A stretch of DNA of 64,000 bases from the NCBI GenBank assembly GCA_002633025.1, contig NMRB01000656.1, forward strand, positions 92,398-156,397. Direction: 5' to 3'. Of the stretch, positions 1-15,000 are shown one piece after another. This stretch comes from Notospermus geniculatus (taxonomy: Eukaryota; Nemertea; Pilidiophora; Heteronemertea; Lineidae). Position 1 is the first letter of the stretch. Every line of letters begins with the position of its first letter. The notes below the pieces were generated by a model. The model was not told the origin of the DNA. It ran no database searches and saw nothing but the letters and a program-made list of their open reading frames with translations. The position numbers and the translations under genes were made by a program.

Positions 1-96
1 AAGTTGTAAGCTTTTGAAGGCTCTAGATCTGTTATATTTAAAGTGGTCTTTTTCAAATCTTTGATGATAGGCGTGAATTCTTTGGCGACGGCCTCC
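1..96 (-). CDS. Exon 31 (partial at window edge): second half of Fn3-3
   Basis: Residues 2214-2245 and onward. EFTPIIKDLKKTTLNITDLE then PSKAYN, the L-x-P-x-x-x-Y motif of Fn3. Acceptor CCGTTTTCAG at 97-98. The exon continues beyond the left edge. Confidence 0.84.
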
Positions 97-3000
97 CTGA
101 AAACGGAAGCGAATTTGACTCGTGAAGGGGAACACAGTGCAAAGTATTTACTGTAAAGTATAATTCACCCTAACTTCAACATACATGTAGGCAAAGTGCT
201 CAGCCGTCCGTTTACAATTCCATACTTACTTCATCTCTATGCTGTATACGACGGGCATATCTTTGCATTCGGTTGGAACTTCAGCAGCGGGCCAGGAGAG
301 TTTAACAGCATCTGGACCAAGTTCTTCATATTCCGGTATGGTTGGTAATAAACGTGGTGGGCCTGGATGCATAGGATATACAAGATTCACCATCTGTCTG
401 TGAACGTCGTCTTGGGAAGCATCATCAAAACAACAAACTGGGGACTTTTCTGTGAGGATGGGCCAGTGCGTCCGTCTAGAACAGCGTAACCGGGGACCTA
501 GAAGAGGCCTGCTATTGCTACCATCAATCACTCAGGTCGCTGTTGTAGTTTTGTATGTGGTGTCAATTGTGGACTTGTGTACATATGAAAACACCGTATA
601 ACTGTGGACATATCAGTAACTAGGGATGTCCCCAGTTGAAAAATGCCAAAGGACAACACCACACGTCATGCAGAGTCTTGGTAGGTAGATCGCAGACTCC
701 AAACAGCTGGATGTGTTTATGCATGTATGACATGAACCTTTCAGCCGTAAGGGGCTAAGGAAATGTGTTGGAGGTACAGGCGTACATGTTAAGTATACAC
801 ATCCTGCGAAAGTCGGCCATGACAGGTCAGAAGGGGTAAACATTTTCCTAGGCCTAGGGGGCCTAGTGCATTTGTACAGTTGGTTCCTGTGCTTACCGTC
901 TGTACAGTGCACTAGGCCCAAGGTTTGTTTACCCCTTCTGACCTGTCGTGGCCGACTTTCGCAGGATGTCTGTTAACTAGCTCTCAGCAACTCACCTCCC
1001 CTTTTTGGGACTTTCACCGGTTTGGTCGGTTTACCCTGACCGTGTTCGTTCTTGGGTTGGACCCGGAACTCATATTCCTCATCCGGCTTCAATCCTCCCA
1101 CCGTGTATTGGGTTTCCGTTAGGTCCTCAGCTACCGGTTTCCAGTCGGGCCTCTCCCCCTCGCGGCCCTCAACGTCATAGAACGTCGGCACTGGTTCATT
1201 TCCTGGTGGCATTTTCGCTTCGTCCCATTTCAGGGTGACGGAGTCATTATTGACGATGATATGCGGCGGGTTTTCGTTAGGGAACTCGGGATATGCTGAG
1301 AAAATAGACAACCACTTACTTATTTACGATAGAGCTTTCTGAATACAGCAACAAAAGGAACTAGAGGCATAACTGTCTGAGACTCAGCTGACACAGGACC
1401 TCAACGGTCTCCATTTCAAGCTAGAGTGCCATGAAGTGAAAAAATGAAAAGTGGATTTTGCCGTGAGTAAATCAAATATTATTTTATTCATGCAGTATTG
1501 CAATCGATATGACGGTTTTGAGTACATGCACATCTGATCATGAAAATAACAAGAGGCCCATTGATCCCAACTCTCAGCTGCTAGAATCCAGATACGCCAG
1601 TGAAACCAGTCTGAGGAAACGTAGCAAAAAACAGAAGCGATGTTCGTTCGGGAGAAATAACTCACGAGCAAAGAATACAGTCTCTAGGTTGGCTGATGCT
1701 GTGTCAAAAATTGTTTCCTCCTCGGCTACGGTTGGTACCGCCCGTGTTGGCATGGTCAGCTCAGGGCTGGTGTGACTGATACCGTACTCAGTCTGGGCGG
1801 CGACGCGGAATACGTATGACTTCTTAGGATCAAGGTTGTTCACGGTGTAGGTGGTCTCCGCTAGACCGTGGACTAGGGGTTGCCATGTCTGGACGGTGGA
1901 CTCCCTGAAAAGAGTTGTAGCTTAGTTGGTAATTGGATCGTCTTAAAATACATCAAGGGAGTAAGAAATAAAAGTGGAAAATAAGAAGTGGGAAATTTTG
2001 AAATTTTGCAAGAATTTTCAATTTCTCAAATCAAATTGGGAGAATATTTTTCCCATTTTGAGAAATTTTCTTAAAATGACATGCCATTTTGTCTGATTTT
2101 TTGGGCGATATTTCTCAAAATTGGAAAACTTTTCTCCCAATTTGAGAAATTGAAAAATTCCCGCAAAATTCAAAAAGTTCCCACTTCTTATTTTCCACTT
2201 TTATTTCTTACTCCCTTCAGGTTAAATACTCTCTGGTAATACCACGAATGAAAGCAATTATTTCGGCATACAGAACCTTAAGGCTGATTCATACTCCGTC
2301 CGGATTTTGCGCCGACTATGATCAATTTCACTGCGTGTGCACATTCACGTCGTGGAAACCTGCGATCAGTTTCATGCGCTTGACGGTCCGCAAGCGAGTA
2401 TGAATCAGCCCTTACAGAACCAAGTTGGACAACTACTCTGTTATCGCAAATATCGTCACACAACAAAGGCTCTGCCTTACCTGAAGTCAATATTGTAATA
2501 CATGGGAGCGTTGACTATCGTCTCTGCTGGTTCCCAAGAAAGCTTGATAGTCTCAGGATTAATTTCCGTGTACTTCAGCTTATTTGGAGCTGGAAAAGAA
2601 GGAGAACGTTTCGAACTGGAGAAAACTGCTTCTGTGGGACTCGTCAATTTTCAACCTCTGCTGATAAATCCGGAGGTAAACGGAAATTTCTGGGGTATCT
2701 ATGGCAACCTACCGATGAAAACTTGAACTTTGTCGTCAGGTCCTCGTTCAAGTTGAGTGTTGACACTGGACTCTATCAATGGCTCCAGTGTCATGGATTC
2801 CAGTGACATCATTTGAACTGGAAGGTGAAGTTGTCTTGTTATTTCATACATTTAAGCGTTGTCGTCTGCTTATTTGTGTTGAAAATTTACATACTTTCAG
2901 AGACAAATGCTTTTTCATAGTATTGTACCTGAGTTCAGGCAAAATTATTTGAAGAAGTACATCTCGTTCGGACCAACTTTTGGTTACCAGTACAAATGAG

Positions 3001-6000
3001 TGTGGTGGTGTTAAAAATGAAAGTTGTGTGGGGAAGAAACAAAAAAAATTATTGAAATCTCGATTCAGAAAAATGGGGGGAAAACTGTGGTAATAAGATA
3101 GCGAGGCTGCAAAATCATAATCTCATATACATGTATATATGCCCCCATTTGGGGTGGGTAGTTTCATGCAAAACTAAGATTTTGGACTATGAAATCGCTG
3201 AATCGTTACACCAGGAACAGCATGGGGCTTAGGAAAGATCCCTGTGGCACTCCGGCTTCAACATCATTCGGACTGTATTATGTCGATCTACAGATTGGAC
3301 ACATCTTGGAACCAATTCAGTAGGGAACCAGTGACACCATTATTGTCTCCCAAAATGATAGTTAAATGTGGAGCTGCCATTTTTTGTAACGGAAGAAGAT
3401 GCGTCTACCTGGCTGAATATCCTCGCACTCAATTTCCTCAAATACTCCAGCAGGACTCTCATCATCTACAGGAGGGGCTGAAAAAGACCATGCTTACTAG
3501 ATGCTAGGAATGTAGATTCTTTAATTACTAAATGAAACATACGACAGACTACCCAAAAGTAGGCTATTGTAGTCTAGATAGAGGCAGTCAAAAAGACTGC
3601 AGAGGTTTCAACAAAATGAAGTTCAATAATGCAACCAATCTCGTACCCAGAGATTCGTTACGCTCGGGCCGAGGTTGATGGTCGCTACACTAATCTCTGG
3701 AGACGGCTAGCCATTTTCACGCCTTAGGTGTGATTTTTGGTATCGTGCAATTTTAGACCGAATTTTAACCACAAATGCACTGAAATGACTTGAGATGACT
3801 TGAGTATAAAATGTTACACACAAAAATGTCCTTAGAAAGGTTTTTTCGAGGGATCTGTTGTATTTATTGAGGAAAATCCACAGCACTACTTGGCGCACTG
3901 TATAAACTTGGAGTGAAGCGGGATGCGCCGTGTGTAACGCACTTGCCTGCATTTTGGTTCCCGAAGCCACCGCTAGGGCTTAGCCGTCTCCAGAGATTAG
4001 TGTAGCGACCATCAACCTCGGCCGAGCGTAACTAATCTTTGGGTACAAGATTGTAATGCAACTACAAATTCCAATACCTAGAGTGAGAGGGGCTATTGTG
4101 ACGAAACGTTTTTTTATGACAGTCACTGTGGTACACGGATATCTACCAGTATGAAACAATGAAAAAAAAGTGATACACTGTTGGAAAACAAAGGGAGATA
4201 CATGTAGAAGATGCGTAGTGGACTATAAGTAAATGATAAATTGTATGCTAATTTTCGTTACCATGCTGCAAACAGTCACACCATCATATAAATAATCCGA
4301 TTTCACATTTTCGCCAAGTCGCATCGTACTTACGCCCAACTTTGAGTTCAGCCGTCGCCTCTACTTCTCCCGACTCATTGACAGCAACACATGTGTAGTT
4401 TCCGGAATCCCGTAAGGAGGCGTTGTCGATCAACAGCTTAGCCTCGTTTCCGTTCAGTTCCATGATGAAGTGAGTTGATGGAGTCAGTTCTTTGCCGTCT
4501 TTCAACCTAGAAGCAAACGTGCATATTTATTATCCACGTAGGCCTATACTATTTTCCTGGGCTGACCGCACAGAAAGTTTGATAGTGCTACCGGCTCCTA
4601 TCGGCAGTCAGTTAAAACGCATTTCCCTATTAAAATCGCCGATAGGCACCGAAAGCACTATCGGACTTTCTGTGCGGTTGGCACAGATGATAAAGTGGAA
4701 AATAAGAAGTGGGAAATTTTGCACTTTTGCACAAATTTTTCAATTTCTCAAATTGGGGTGAAAAATTTTCCCATTTTGAGAAATATCGCTCGAAAAATCA
4801 GACAAAATGTCATGTCATTTTATGAAAATGTCCCAAAATGGGAACAAATTCTATCCCAATTTGAGAAATTGAAAAATTCGCCAAAAAGTGCCAAAATTTC
4901 CACTTCTCACATTTATTTCTTACTCCCTTTTATCCCATCATTTCTATGCCCGCCAGTGGGGGCAGTAGATACATGTATTAACACATAATTTTTCACTTAC
5001 CATTTGACACTGGTAGGCTTGTCTTTGAAAGTGCACACAAACTTGGCCGTTTTTCCGTCTGCGACTTCACAATCAGCTGGCTTGGATGCAAAAACTAGCT
5101 TCTCTCTGAAAATGGAGTATAAGGAACAAGTATTAGACATGCAGACCACAGAGTATCTGGCTAGTTCATACTTCCTCATCGCCTCTCTGTGGAACGAAAA
5201 ATGCTTTCCTATTTCTCGCCTTACTGGTCCCAAACAAATTGTTTTCCTTTTTACAGAGTTATTGGCGAGGAAGTATGATTCACCTGAAAAAGCTCATCAA
5301 AATATTGGTGTTCAGGTAACGACTTAATCGTTTTTTGCATGATCACATACTTTTTTTGTTCTTCTTTAACGTCAAGTCTTGCCGCACATGAGGCCGAGCC
5401 GGCGTTATTTTTGGCCGTGCACGTGTATTCCCCGCTGTCCTTGGTCGTGGTTTTGACGATGGTCAACTCGTATGTATCCTTATCCCGTGATATGTTCACG
5501 TTACTTCCAACCTATCAAAGATATTCAGCCATGAAGTAAAATAGACATGCATACACGAAGGCGATTATACGGTAATTGCAATGCATGAAATCTGTTGTTG
5601 GTACTTGCATAAAGGAATCAAACATAAAGGTTTAACGGCGAACGATGTAGTAACTGAGGGATACACTTCATATGTTGCCACCAGATGTCTGTCACTGCCT
5701 GAATTTTGGTTTTACATAATAGGTACATGTAGGAGCTTCAACTTTTTTGTGGTGGCGGGGTACATGAATCTGTCAACTTGATGCCTTGAATTCCAGTTTT
5801 CAGGATAACAGAGCTATTTTCGGCACTATTACTGTTCCATGTGTAAATGTACATGAGCATTCAATGTACACAGATGACCCTGCCACATCATTGTTCATGG
5901 GGTTCTCATTAATTCAGTTCTGTTGTATCATAAGATCTACTTGTCAGAATTCAACAAAATTTGCGTTAAACATGCAGAAGGATCTTGCCTATCACATGAA

Positions 6001-9000
6001 CGATTCAGAATGAAAAGCTGAACTGAGGTTTGAAGGGATACTGTCCCGGGGATACTGTCCACTATAAAATGCTAAATCTGTAAGTTGAACCTTTAAGTTT
6101 GATTCCTTTATGGTACGTGTACTTGTCAATGAAGCGTTGAGATGGTGGTACGAACCTTGATAGGTTTCCCATTAAAGGACCAAGTCACATCAGGAGACGG
6201 CTTTCCACTGACAGTACACAGAAATGTACAGCTCTTGCCGCCCTCTACAGCAACGTCATTAAACCCCTTCTCAATTTTAGGAGCAATGTCGGCCTCTTTG
6301 ACGGTAAGTTTTGCTGTACTTCTCACTGAACCCTTGCTGTTCTTTGCGCTACAGCAGTAATCACCGACGTCGGAGAGTGAAGCTTTGGCAATTTTGAGGA
6401 CATATTTGTCTTTTTCTTGGGTTATTTTGACTCTTTCACCAGACTGGAACGGGACAGAGAAAAGAGCTAGTGAGAAAAAGTAACACACAGTCATTTAATT
6501 GCTGAAGAATGTTGAATATACTATCGGAAATTGCTTTCTACGGGGTGACAGTCATGTTGGAACAAGCTAATGACGTCATAGCATGATTACGTCACTAGCC
6601 ATGCCAGTGGTCGCTGACGGATTCAATCAAGAGAAAAAAAACGAAGTCGATGGAAAAAAACTGAGGATATCGTAAAGGATTTGGCTGAAGGCCTTTGACC
6701 AGGAGATGGCCGAAGGGATGACGAATGAAATGCGTGACAATGGTGGATGATAGAACGGGAATTGGGTGGGTAGAACAGTAGGTGAATGAAAAGTGAGATG
6801 TGGGGCGTGAGGCACGTCGTTGTCTGGGCTAAGGCTGCTGTTACATAGAAATGAACTATGCACTCTTCATTTTTCACTCCTCATTTTCCATTTAAAACCA
6901 AAATCGGAAAATGAACGCCTATGTGAAGAGTTAATGGAGAATGCAATGTTCATTCTTCAGATGATTCACAAATATGACGAGTAAAGAATGAGCTCCTATG
7001 TAGCAGCGGACTTACAACTTGACGATCGGTGACAATCAGCATATATCAGCGTATACGAAAAAAATTCACGTTTAATTCGACTACTTGAAAGAAGCTACCG
7101 TGCCCACCTTCACCTCCTTGCCGTTATGTGTCCATGTTGCCTGTGGCTGTGGGTTTCCACTGATACGACACTCGAATGTACACTCGCTTCCTTCGATGAC
7201 TGTAGCATCTTTCAAATCATTTACGATCTTCGCCGCAAGTGCCTTATCTTTTATTACCAATACTCCTGTGCAGGTCACTTCTCCTGCTTTATTTTTGGCG
7301 ATACAACAGTATTCACCAACGTCTTCAGGTGTGGCTTTCAGAATCTTAAGCGTGTGTTTGTCCTTTGATTGTGATATTTTTGTATTTTTGCCAGACTAAA
7401 GGAAAGGAAAAAGTGGTTAAAGCAGAATGATGGGGGGGGGGGGTAAAGGTGGTGGTCCACGCATAAGGAGTTTTCTCCTGAGCTGCTGTTACATAGAAAT
7501 GAATTCATCACTTTTCATTTTTCACTCCTCATTTTCCATTCAAAATGAAAATCAGGAAATGAACGCCTATGAACAGTTAACATGGTTAATGGAGAATGCA
7601 ATGTTCTTTCTTCACGTTACGGATGATTCGTGGCAAATCACAAATGACGAGTGAAAAATCAGTTCCTGTATAACGTTTTTCAGTGTGGCCCGTGTGCTAG
7701 TGTGAAATTACAATAGGTTGACGGAATAAGCGGCGATTTGACAATGGGCGACACACAGAGAAAAGGCGAGTCTGTTTCCCAGTGTATTCCGATCAATGGT
7801 AATCACACAGAAAAATGGCCACACTGAAAAACATTACACTTCACCGGCACGTCGATGAACTAAAGGACAGAATGACCAATTGGTGCGACTGTGGGGAAAT
7901 CGGGAAGCACGCCAGGTTGAAGATGATCAAGCGCGTATCAAACATTCTTAATCTAAGCGTTTCTGATTGCCAAGAGCTGCGGGCCTACCTTGATCGCCTT
8001 CCCCTTGAAGGTCCACGACACCTCAGGCTCTGGCTTCCCGCTGATGACACACTCAAACGTACACCCTTTTCCCTCATCAACTGTAACGTCTTCGAACCCC
8101 TTCACAACCTTGGGCGCAATTTGTTCTTCCTTGACGGTGAGGTGAGCAGTGCACTTGGCGGTCCCGGTTTTGTTCGCTGCGTTACAGCTGTATTCACCGC
8201 CCTCCTTTGGCGACGCCTTGACGATAGTAAGTCCGTATTTCTCGTTGTCTTGGGAGAGCTTGATGTTACCTGCCGACTGCAGTTAGAAGTTGTGAACAGT
8301 AAATGGACATCCTGCGAAAGTCGGCCATGACAGGTCAGAAGGGGTAAACAAACCTGGGTTCAGTGCAGTGCACAGACCGTAAGCACAGGAGCCAACTGTA
8401 CAATGCACTAGGCCAAGGTTTGTTTACCCCTTCTGAGACTGTCACGGCCGACTTTCGCATGATGTCTATAGAGAATAGCGGATGATTCATGCCAAAACAC
8501 AAATGATAAGTGAAAAATTAGCTACCAAGTAACGCGGGCTTAAACCATACCTTCACTTTTTCGCCTATGAAAGCCCACGTGACCTCGGGTTTCGGGTTGC
8601 CTGTGACGTTGCACTCGAAGGTGAAAGTATCTCCCTGGTTAACGGTTGCATCCTTGAAACCCTGCGTAATCTGAGGAGCCAATTCGACATCTTCCCTGTC
8701 CACAACCAGCCTCGCCCTCGTTTCGGCTGCCCCCGCACTGTTCGTCATCTGGCACATATAAATTCCGGAATCCTCCGGAAAGGCCTCCTTGATAACCAAT
8801 GTACATGTCTCGCCGTCGAAACGCATGAGGAAGTCTGCCGAGGGTATGACAATTTCGTCGTCACAGAACCAGGCAAAGTCGGGTTCGGGGTTTCCATCCA
8901 CCCGGCATTCCAATTTGACCTCTTCACCTTCGATGACCTTGGTTTCTTCCAAATGTTTTGTGAATGTCGGTGGCCGATGGTCTGGAAATACAAAAATAGT

Positions 9001-12000
9001 TCTTCTTGTGAGGCATAATTTGGAGCATTTTGTATAAAATGAAGCATGTAAACCTATTTTATATCGGGTGTCCCAAAAAAAGTGAACCGCTTTTTTTGAC
9101 AAGTATTTTCTCAGCGACAGATGAACCGAATTCATTGGATTTTTTCACAGAGTAACCTTAGGGTATCATCAACAAGTCTGCGAAATATCTAGGAGATCGG
9201 TCGCAAATTATGCGAGCATTGTCAGATTCAAAACAGCATGTCAACACCTGCGTGAACATGATGAAGGTCACATTGCATTAGCTCTGATATTGGATTTTTG
9301 ACATGCTGTTTTGCATTTGACAATACTCGCACAATGTGTGACCGATCTCTTAGATATTTTGCAGACTTGTTGATGGTACCCTGAGGTTACTCTGTGAAAA
9401 ATTCCAATGAATTCGGTTTATCTATCGCTGAGAAAGTACTTGTCTAAAAGCGGTTCACTTTTTTTGGGACACCCGATATATCAGTGTAAAAAGAAGCGTA
9501 TACCTGATACAGTCACTTTTATGTCCGCCCTGCATTCACCATATTTGCTCTTCGCGATGAAGGTAAAGACGCCAGAGTCCTCGGGTTTGGAGTCTTGGAT
9601 CACCAAACTGTAAGTCTCGTCATCTACAAACAGGAATTTGTAACGGTCCCTGGCTATAATCTCTTCACCATTCCTCAGCCTGAAAAAATGGAACAGATTT
9701 ATTTGAAAGAAGACCGTATCCCATCTAAAGTATGATTGACCCTAACTTCAACATGGGCAAAGTGCCAAGCTTGGAAATGTGCACATGTATAGTATGAGTC
9801 ACCCTAACTTCAACATGGGCAAAGTGCCAAGCTTGGAAATGTGCACAGGTCAGTGGTAAACAATCCATGTCGCACTTACCTAATGATGTTAGGGTGACTT
9901 GGTTTACTTTCCATGAGCCTACAGCAAATCCAAGGTTGTGCTCAGACAACTGGTAAATACTATGATTTGTGGTTTAATCATTGTGTTCACTTGTGGTGTC
10001 TGTTGCACAGGCCTGGCACTTTGCCCATGTTGAAGTTAGGGTGAATCAAACGATAAACGTAAACTTTACGACAACGTTATTTTTCAAACTACACATTAGC
10101 TAGATATTATATTGCATTTTCGGTACAAAAATAACGTTGTCGTTAACGTTTACGTTCATCGTTTGATTTCTAAACCTCCCTTTTGTCTCCTAGGTCCGTT
10201 AGCAAAAGAAGAAGGAAGGATGCTAACCATATGATATCCGCCTCGGGGTACGCCAACACACTGCAGTCGATCCTGGCTTCTTCGCCTTTCTTGATCTCCA
10301 TGGCTTCGGGAGGTATCCTGATGAGCCGAGGACAGGTCGCTTCGATCTCCGAGTTCCCTTCCTCCGAGGCGATGGAGGCAGCTGTGCCGTAATCCCCGTC
10401 ACTCGTCATCTGACTTGTATCTGAAAAGCCACGAAGCGTTTGTGTCTTAGGCCGCTGGTTGAAAGGAATGAAGTGCTCACTTTTCATTTTCACTCTATAC
10501 ATTTACATTCAAAATCAAATCACAAAATGAACGCTGAACATGAGTAAATTTCGGCTGAAAACTATAATATTTCATGACATTACTGCAGTTTATTATTACA
10601 TGTGTATGTTGGTCAAGGTGTAAGGTCCTCGGTTGGTATTTATTATTACGTTGGTCAAGGTATAAGGTCCTCGGTTGGTATTTATTATTACATCAGTCAA
10701 GGTATAAGGTCCTCGGTTGGTATTATTACGTTGGTCAAGGTGTAAGGTCCTCGGTTGGTATTTATTATTACGTCGGTCAAGGTATAAGGTCCTCGGTTGG
10801 TATTATGTTGGTCTAGGTATACGGTCCTCGGTTGGTATGCGTAGGGCTGTCGTTACATACAGATGCAATGCTTGACCTACCATCCATTCCTTCAGGGCAC
10901 ACAAGAAGCTGTGCACTAGAGTCTGTCTTCCCGTGCTCATTGGTTGCAGAGACGGTAAAAATGCCGCTGTCGTCCTTCAACACGTCACGTATGACGACAC
11001 TATGCCTATCGCCTTGGCTCTGCATCGTGACGTCACTTGATTCCTTCAGGGGTACACTGTCCTTATACCACGTGATCTGCGGCGTAGGATTGCCAACAAC
11101 GACGCATTCAAATTTCACAGAATCGCCCTCCGTGGCCCTCATTTTGCGAAGTTGCTTCATAAACACTGGTTTAGTGATGTCTTTGTCGTCGTAATCGAGG
11201 GCCGTGTGGTAGCTGGCGGTGTCTTGCGTGCTGATGTCACTCTCATAGGAATCCATTGCTGTGCTATAATCTGGAATTACACCGAAGAGAAGACAATGCT
11301 ATATTACAACGTACCATGAGATGAAAAAGTTGGTTTAAAATCTCAAATTGGGAGCCACGTTGGTGTATAGTACGTTTGAGCCATCTGGAGCTCGATGGGC
11401 GTATGTCAATCAAACCTTAGTAACTAGACCACAATGAACTTAGGGTTTACTCTAAACGGTTCAACGCACATTGTTTTCTAACCAGCTGAACCTTGGTTTG
11501 AAATTATACATACAACTAGACCTTGATTTGAAATTGAACACAGGCACAGGCGTGGGATTGGCTGGAAGTGTCCTGTCAATAAAACGCATGTCAATAGCCA
11601 GACTTCACCAACAATACCAAGGTCTGCCTGACAACCGAAGGTCCGCCCATCGAGCTCCAGATGACTTAAATGTACTATAGTGGTGGTTCGGGTCTCCGAC
11701 TAGAGGTCAGAGGATCCTGGGTTCGAATCCCGCTGTGGCGTGAGACTTTGGGCAGATCTCTTTGCCTCATTGGCCTCTCTCCACCCAGGTGTATAAATGG
11801 GTACCGGTCGGAAATGCTCGGATTGTAGCGCTGAATGAGCAGCTCATCTGAGTTCTACTGAAAGGTTTCAGGATAGACTGGGGTTAAAGTGTAAAGTCGG
11901 ATGACACCTCTACTGTTGTTCATATCAGACTATAAACCCAAACTTTAACTTTAAATTGGAATCATGATGAAGGGCTGGCCTAAAGTCGTGTAAAACCAGC

Positions 12001-15000
12001 CTACAACCTACTGCCTTACGGTACTTCACGTCAGATTTTATCGCGCAGGTTGATCTCAATTCATACTTCCTCGCCAGTCTGTATGCGGAATAGAAATTGT
12101 TTTGTCATCCCATGTTTTGTCATCCGTTTCGCATACATACTAGTCGGCTGGGAAGTATGAATTGGTCCCGAATTGAACTAGTCCCGAAAGAGGGATTAGT
12201 GAGCTAGTCCCGAAAGAGGGATTACTGAACTAGTCCCAAAAGAGGGATTAGTGAACTAGTCCCAAAAGAGGGATTAGTGAACTAGTCCCGAAAGAGGGGC
12301 TATTGAACATCTTTTATTTATTATTTTTCCTTACCAGTTGCTCTGTCAGTTTCTGCCAACACGAACAAATCCGGCTTAGGTTCCTGTACCGAGAGCTTCT
12401 TCTTGGGGCTAGGTGGTGAGATCTTTCGTTTCTCCACCATTTCGGGGACCCTCTCCAAGGGTAGGTCGGTTTCCTCCACTCCCAGGTTCGTCATCAGCTT
12501 TCTGAGGTCCATTACCCATGCTTGTTTGTTATGAACGTTCCGCGCCTCAAAGGTTACTTTCTCGGCAGTAGGCAGGGCGTACCAGAGTTCGAATTTCTCA
12601 TCGTCGACGACTATGTCGTTAATTTGAACGTCGGGGATCTGTAGCAATTACAATAGTGAGGTTTCGCAAATCTGACAAAACACGAAGTATGAAATACGAA
12701 ATTGGACTTCATTTCCATGACGTAATGTATTTCAGGAGATCGGTGGTACCACAGTCGCCTGCTGCAAGAGCGTATAACGTCAGACCGATAGAGTTGCGTT
12801 GTACATGTGTATATTAAACTTTGAAATTTATCTTTCGTTTCCACTTCATAGATACAAAGTGGAAATTTAAAAATTCAAGATGCACCATAACTCTCTCGGT
12901 CTTACATGACATGCTAAAAGACGCATTGGCAGCAGGGACATTTGTGGTACCAACCATCTACAGAAATACATTAGGTCCTGGAAATGAAGGTGAATTTCGT
13001 ATTTCGTACTTCGTTTTTCGTCAGATTTGCGAAACCTCACTATTACAATAGTGAGGTTTCGCAAACCTGATGAAACGCGAAGTATGAAATACGAAATTGG
13101 ACTTCATTTCCATGACCTTATGTATTTCAGCAGATGGTTGGTACCACAAATATCACGCAAATACTCATTCATCTATGTCCTGCTTCAGATCCAATTCATA
13201 CTTCCCAGCAGAGCAAGTAGGTCTATGTGGAACGGAAAATGTAGCTTGGCGAAAAATAAGAAAACATTTTCCGTTTCGCATAAAGGCAAGCAAGAAGGTA
13301 CGAGTAAAGGTAGATTCAAACTTTGCGCTTGTTCGTTTCCTATGTGAGTGCGCGCGGGGTAGAAAAAGTAATTGTTATTGTTTGTACATGTATCACACAC
13401 AAACATAGGGAACGGACAAGCGCAAAGCGCAAGATGGAGAAGTATGAATTGGCATTTAGCCTTTATGCCTGTCTGTTAGAACTTCGTGGTGTCAACTTAC
13501 ATTGATCGTTCCCTTGTAGGTGTAGGCTGGTAGATCGGTATGGCTGGCCGGTCTCTTACACTTCACCATCACGATTCTATCGGGGAAGAGTAAACAGTGA
13601 CGATCCCGCCCTCGACCTGCGGCCTCCGCATCCCAGACGATGAAATCATCCTGAAATTGGGGGAAGGCGGGGGGGGGATAGTTACAGAATTTTCACGTTA
13701 AGGGTGGGGGGAAAGGTTCGTCGAATGATGGAACAGCCCACATGTAAGGTTGCTGGTACATAGAAATATCATTTTTCACCCTCATTTTCCATTCAAAATC
13801 AAAATCATTGTTTATTTACATTTTGTTTCTCTGTATCCAGTCTTTCTTTGTCTTGTGAGTAATTTGTTAGTGGCATGCCCCTCCAGAAATATTTTTGATA
13901 CCGAAAGTATTCATTAATTTGGTGGATTGGCATGTCCCAAAAGTAAAAACAAAATACATAATGTAAACATCCATGTTTACAAACACTGAACGTAAACAAT
14001 GAAGTCATGATACATTATCATGGAGTTTGCAATAATTATTCTTCAGGTTACGGATGATTCGTGCCAAATCACAAATGACAGAAATGAGCTGCTATGAAAC
14101 AGCGGTTGAAAGACTGGGATAAAGTATGATTCACCCTAACTTCAACACCGGCAAAGTGCCAGGCCTGTGCAACAGATACCATAAAGTGAACACAATGATT
14201 AAACCACAAAATACAATATTTACCAGCTGACTGAGCACAACCTTTGAGTGATCCTAACATCATTATGTAACTGTGACATGGATTATTTACCACTGACTTG
14301 TGCATATTTCCAAGTTTGCCCATGTTGAAGTTAGGGTGAATCATACTTTCGGACATAACGATAGACTCACATGTCGGATGAGATTCCCAAGCTCATTAGG
14401 ATCACCAGGGAAGTCTTCAATACTCTGTAATAGCAGCGAATCATCAGCCGTCTTCGGTATTTTCATGACCATTGCTATAGCTTCTTCCAGCTTGGGCACG
14501 TCTTCACCAGCACGGGAGGTGTAGCGTAGAAAATCTTTCAACAGCGATTCGTACTTTTTCAATCTGTCTCTGGGTTTGCGGAGGTTGTTCAACATGTCAT
14601 TTCGCTCGAGGGAATTGTCCCTTTCAAATTTCTGAAATTGGAACCAATAAGGGGTTTTAAAGATCATAAACGACTAAAAATCATACACGACTAATGATCA
14701 TATACGACTTACTCATTATGGAAGTGATAAGGATCATACACAACTTACTCAATATGGAAGTGATAAAGATCATACACTTTTGCACTTTTTCTCACAACGA
14801 CCAGAGATTTAGCAACCTACATACATGTATAAGATCAGAACAAGGTGCTGTGTATATAGTTCGACCGTGGGTAACTCGATTTAAATATATTTTTTAATTC
14901 GAAAACTAACCTCTAACGTTTTCTTGGCCTTGACCTGGTTCAAAAACATCTCAGCCTGGGGACGTGCCTTTAGATAGGGGATGTATTCATTGAATCTGGA

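Noticed and set aside
7815-8330. 171-codon open frame on the plus strand
   Set aside because: It is antisense to exon 21, which encodes clear Ig halves with good splice sites; the plus-strand product has no recognisable features.
11690-11755. Candidate tRNA gene with GGTTCGAATCC
   Set aside because: A box and stems are decayed; continues into a SINE body.
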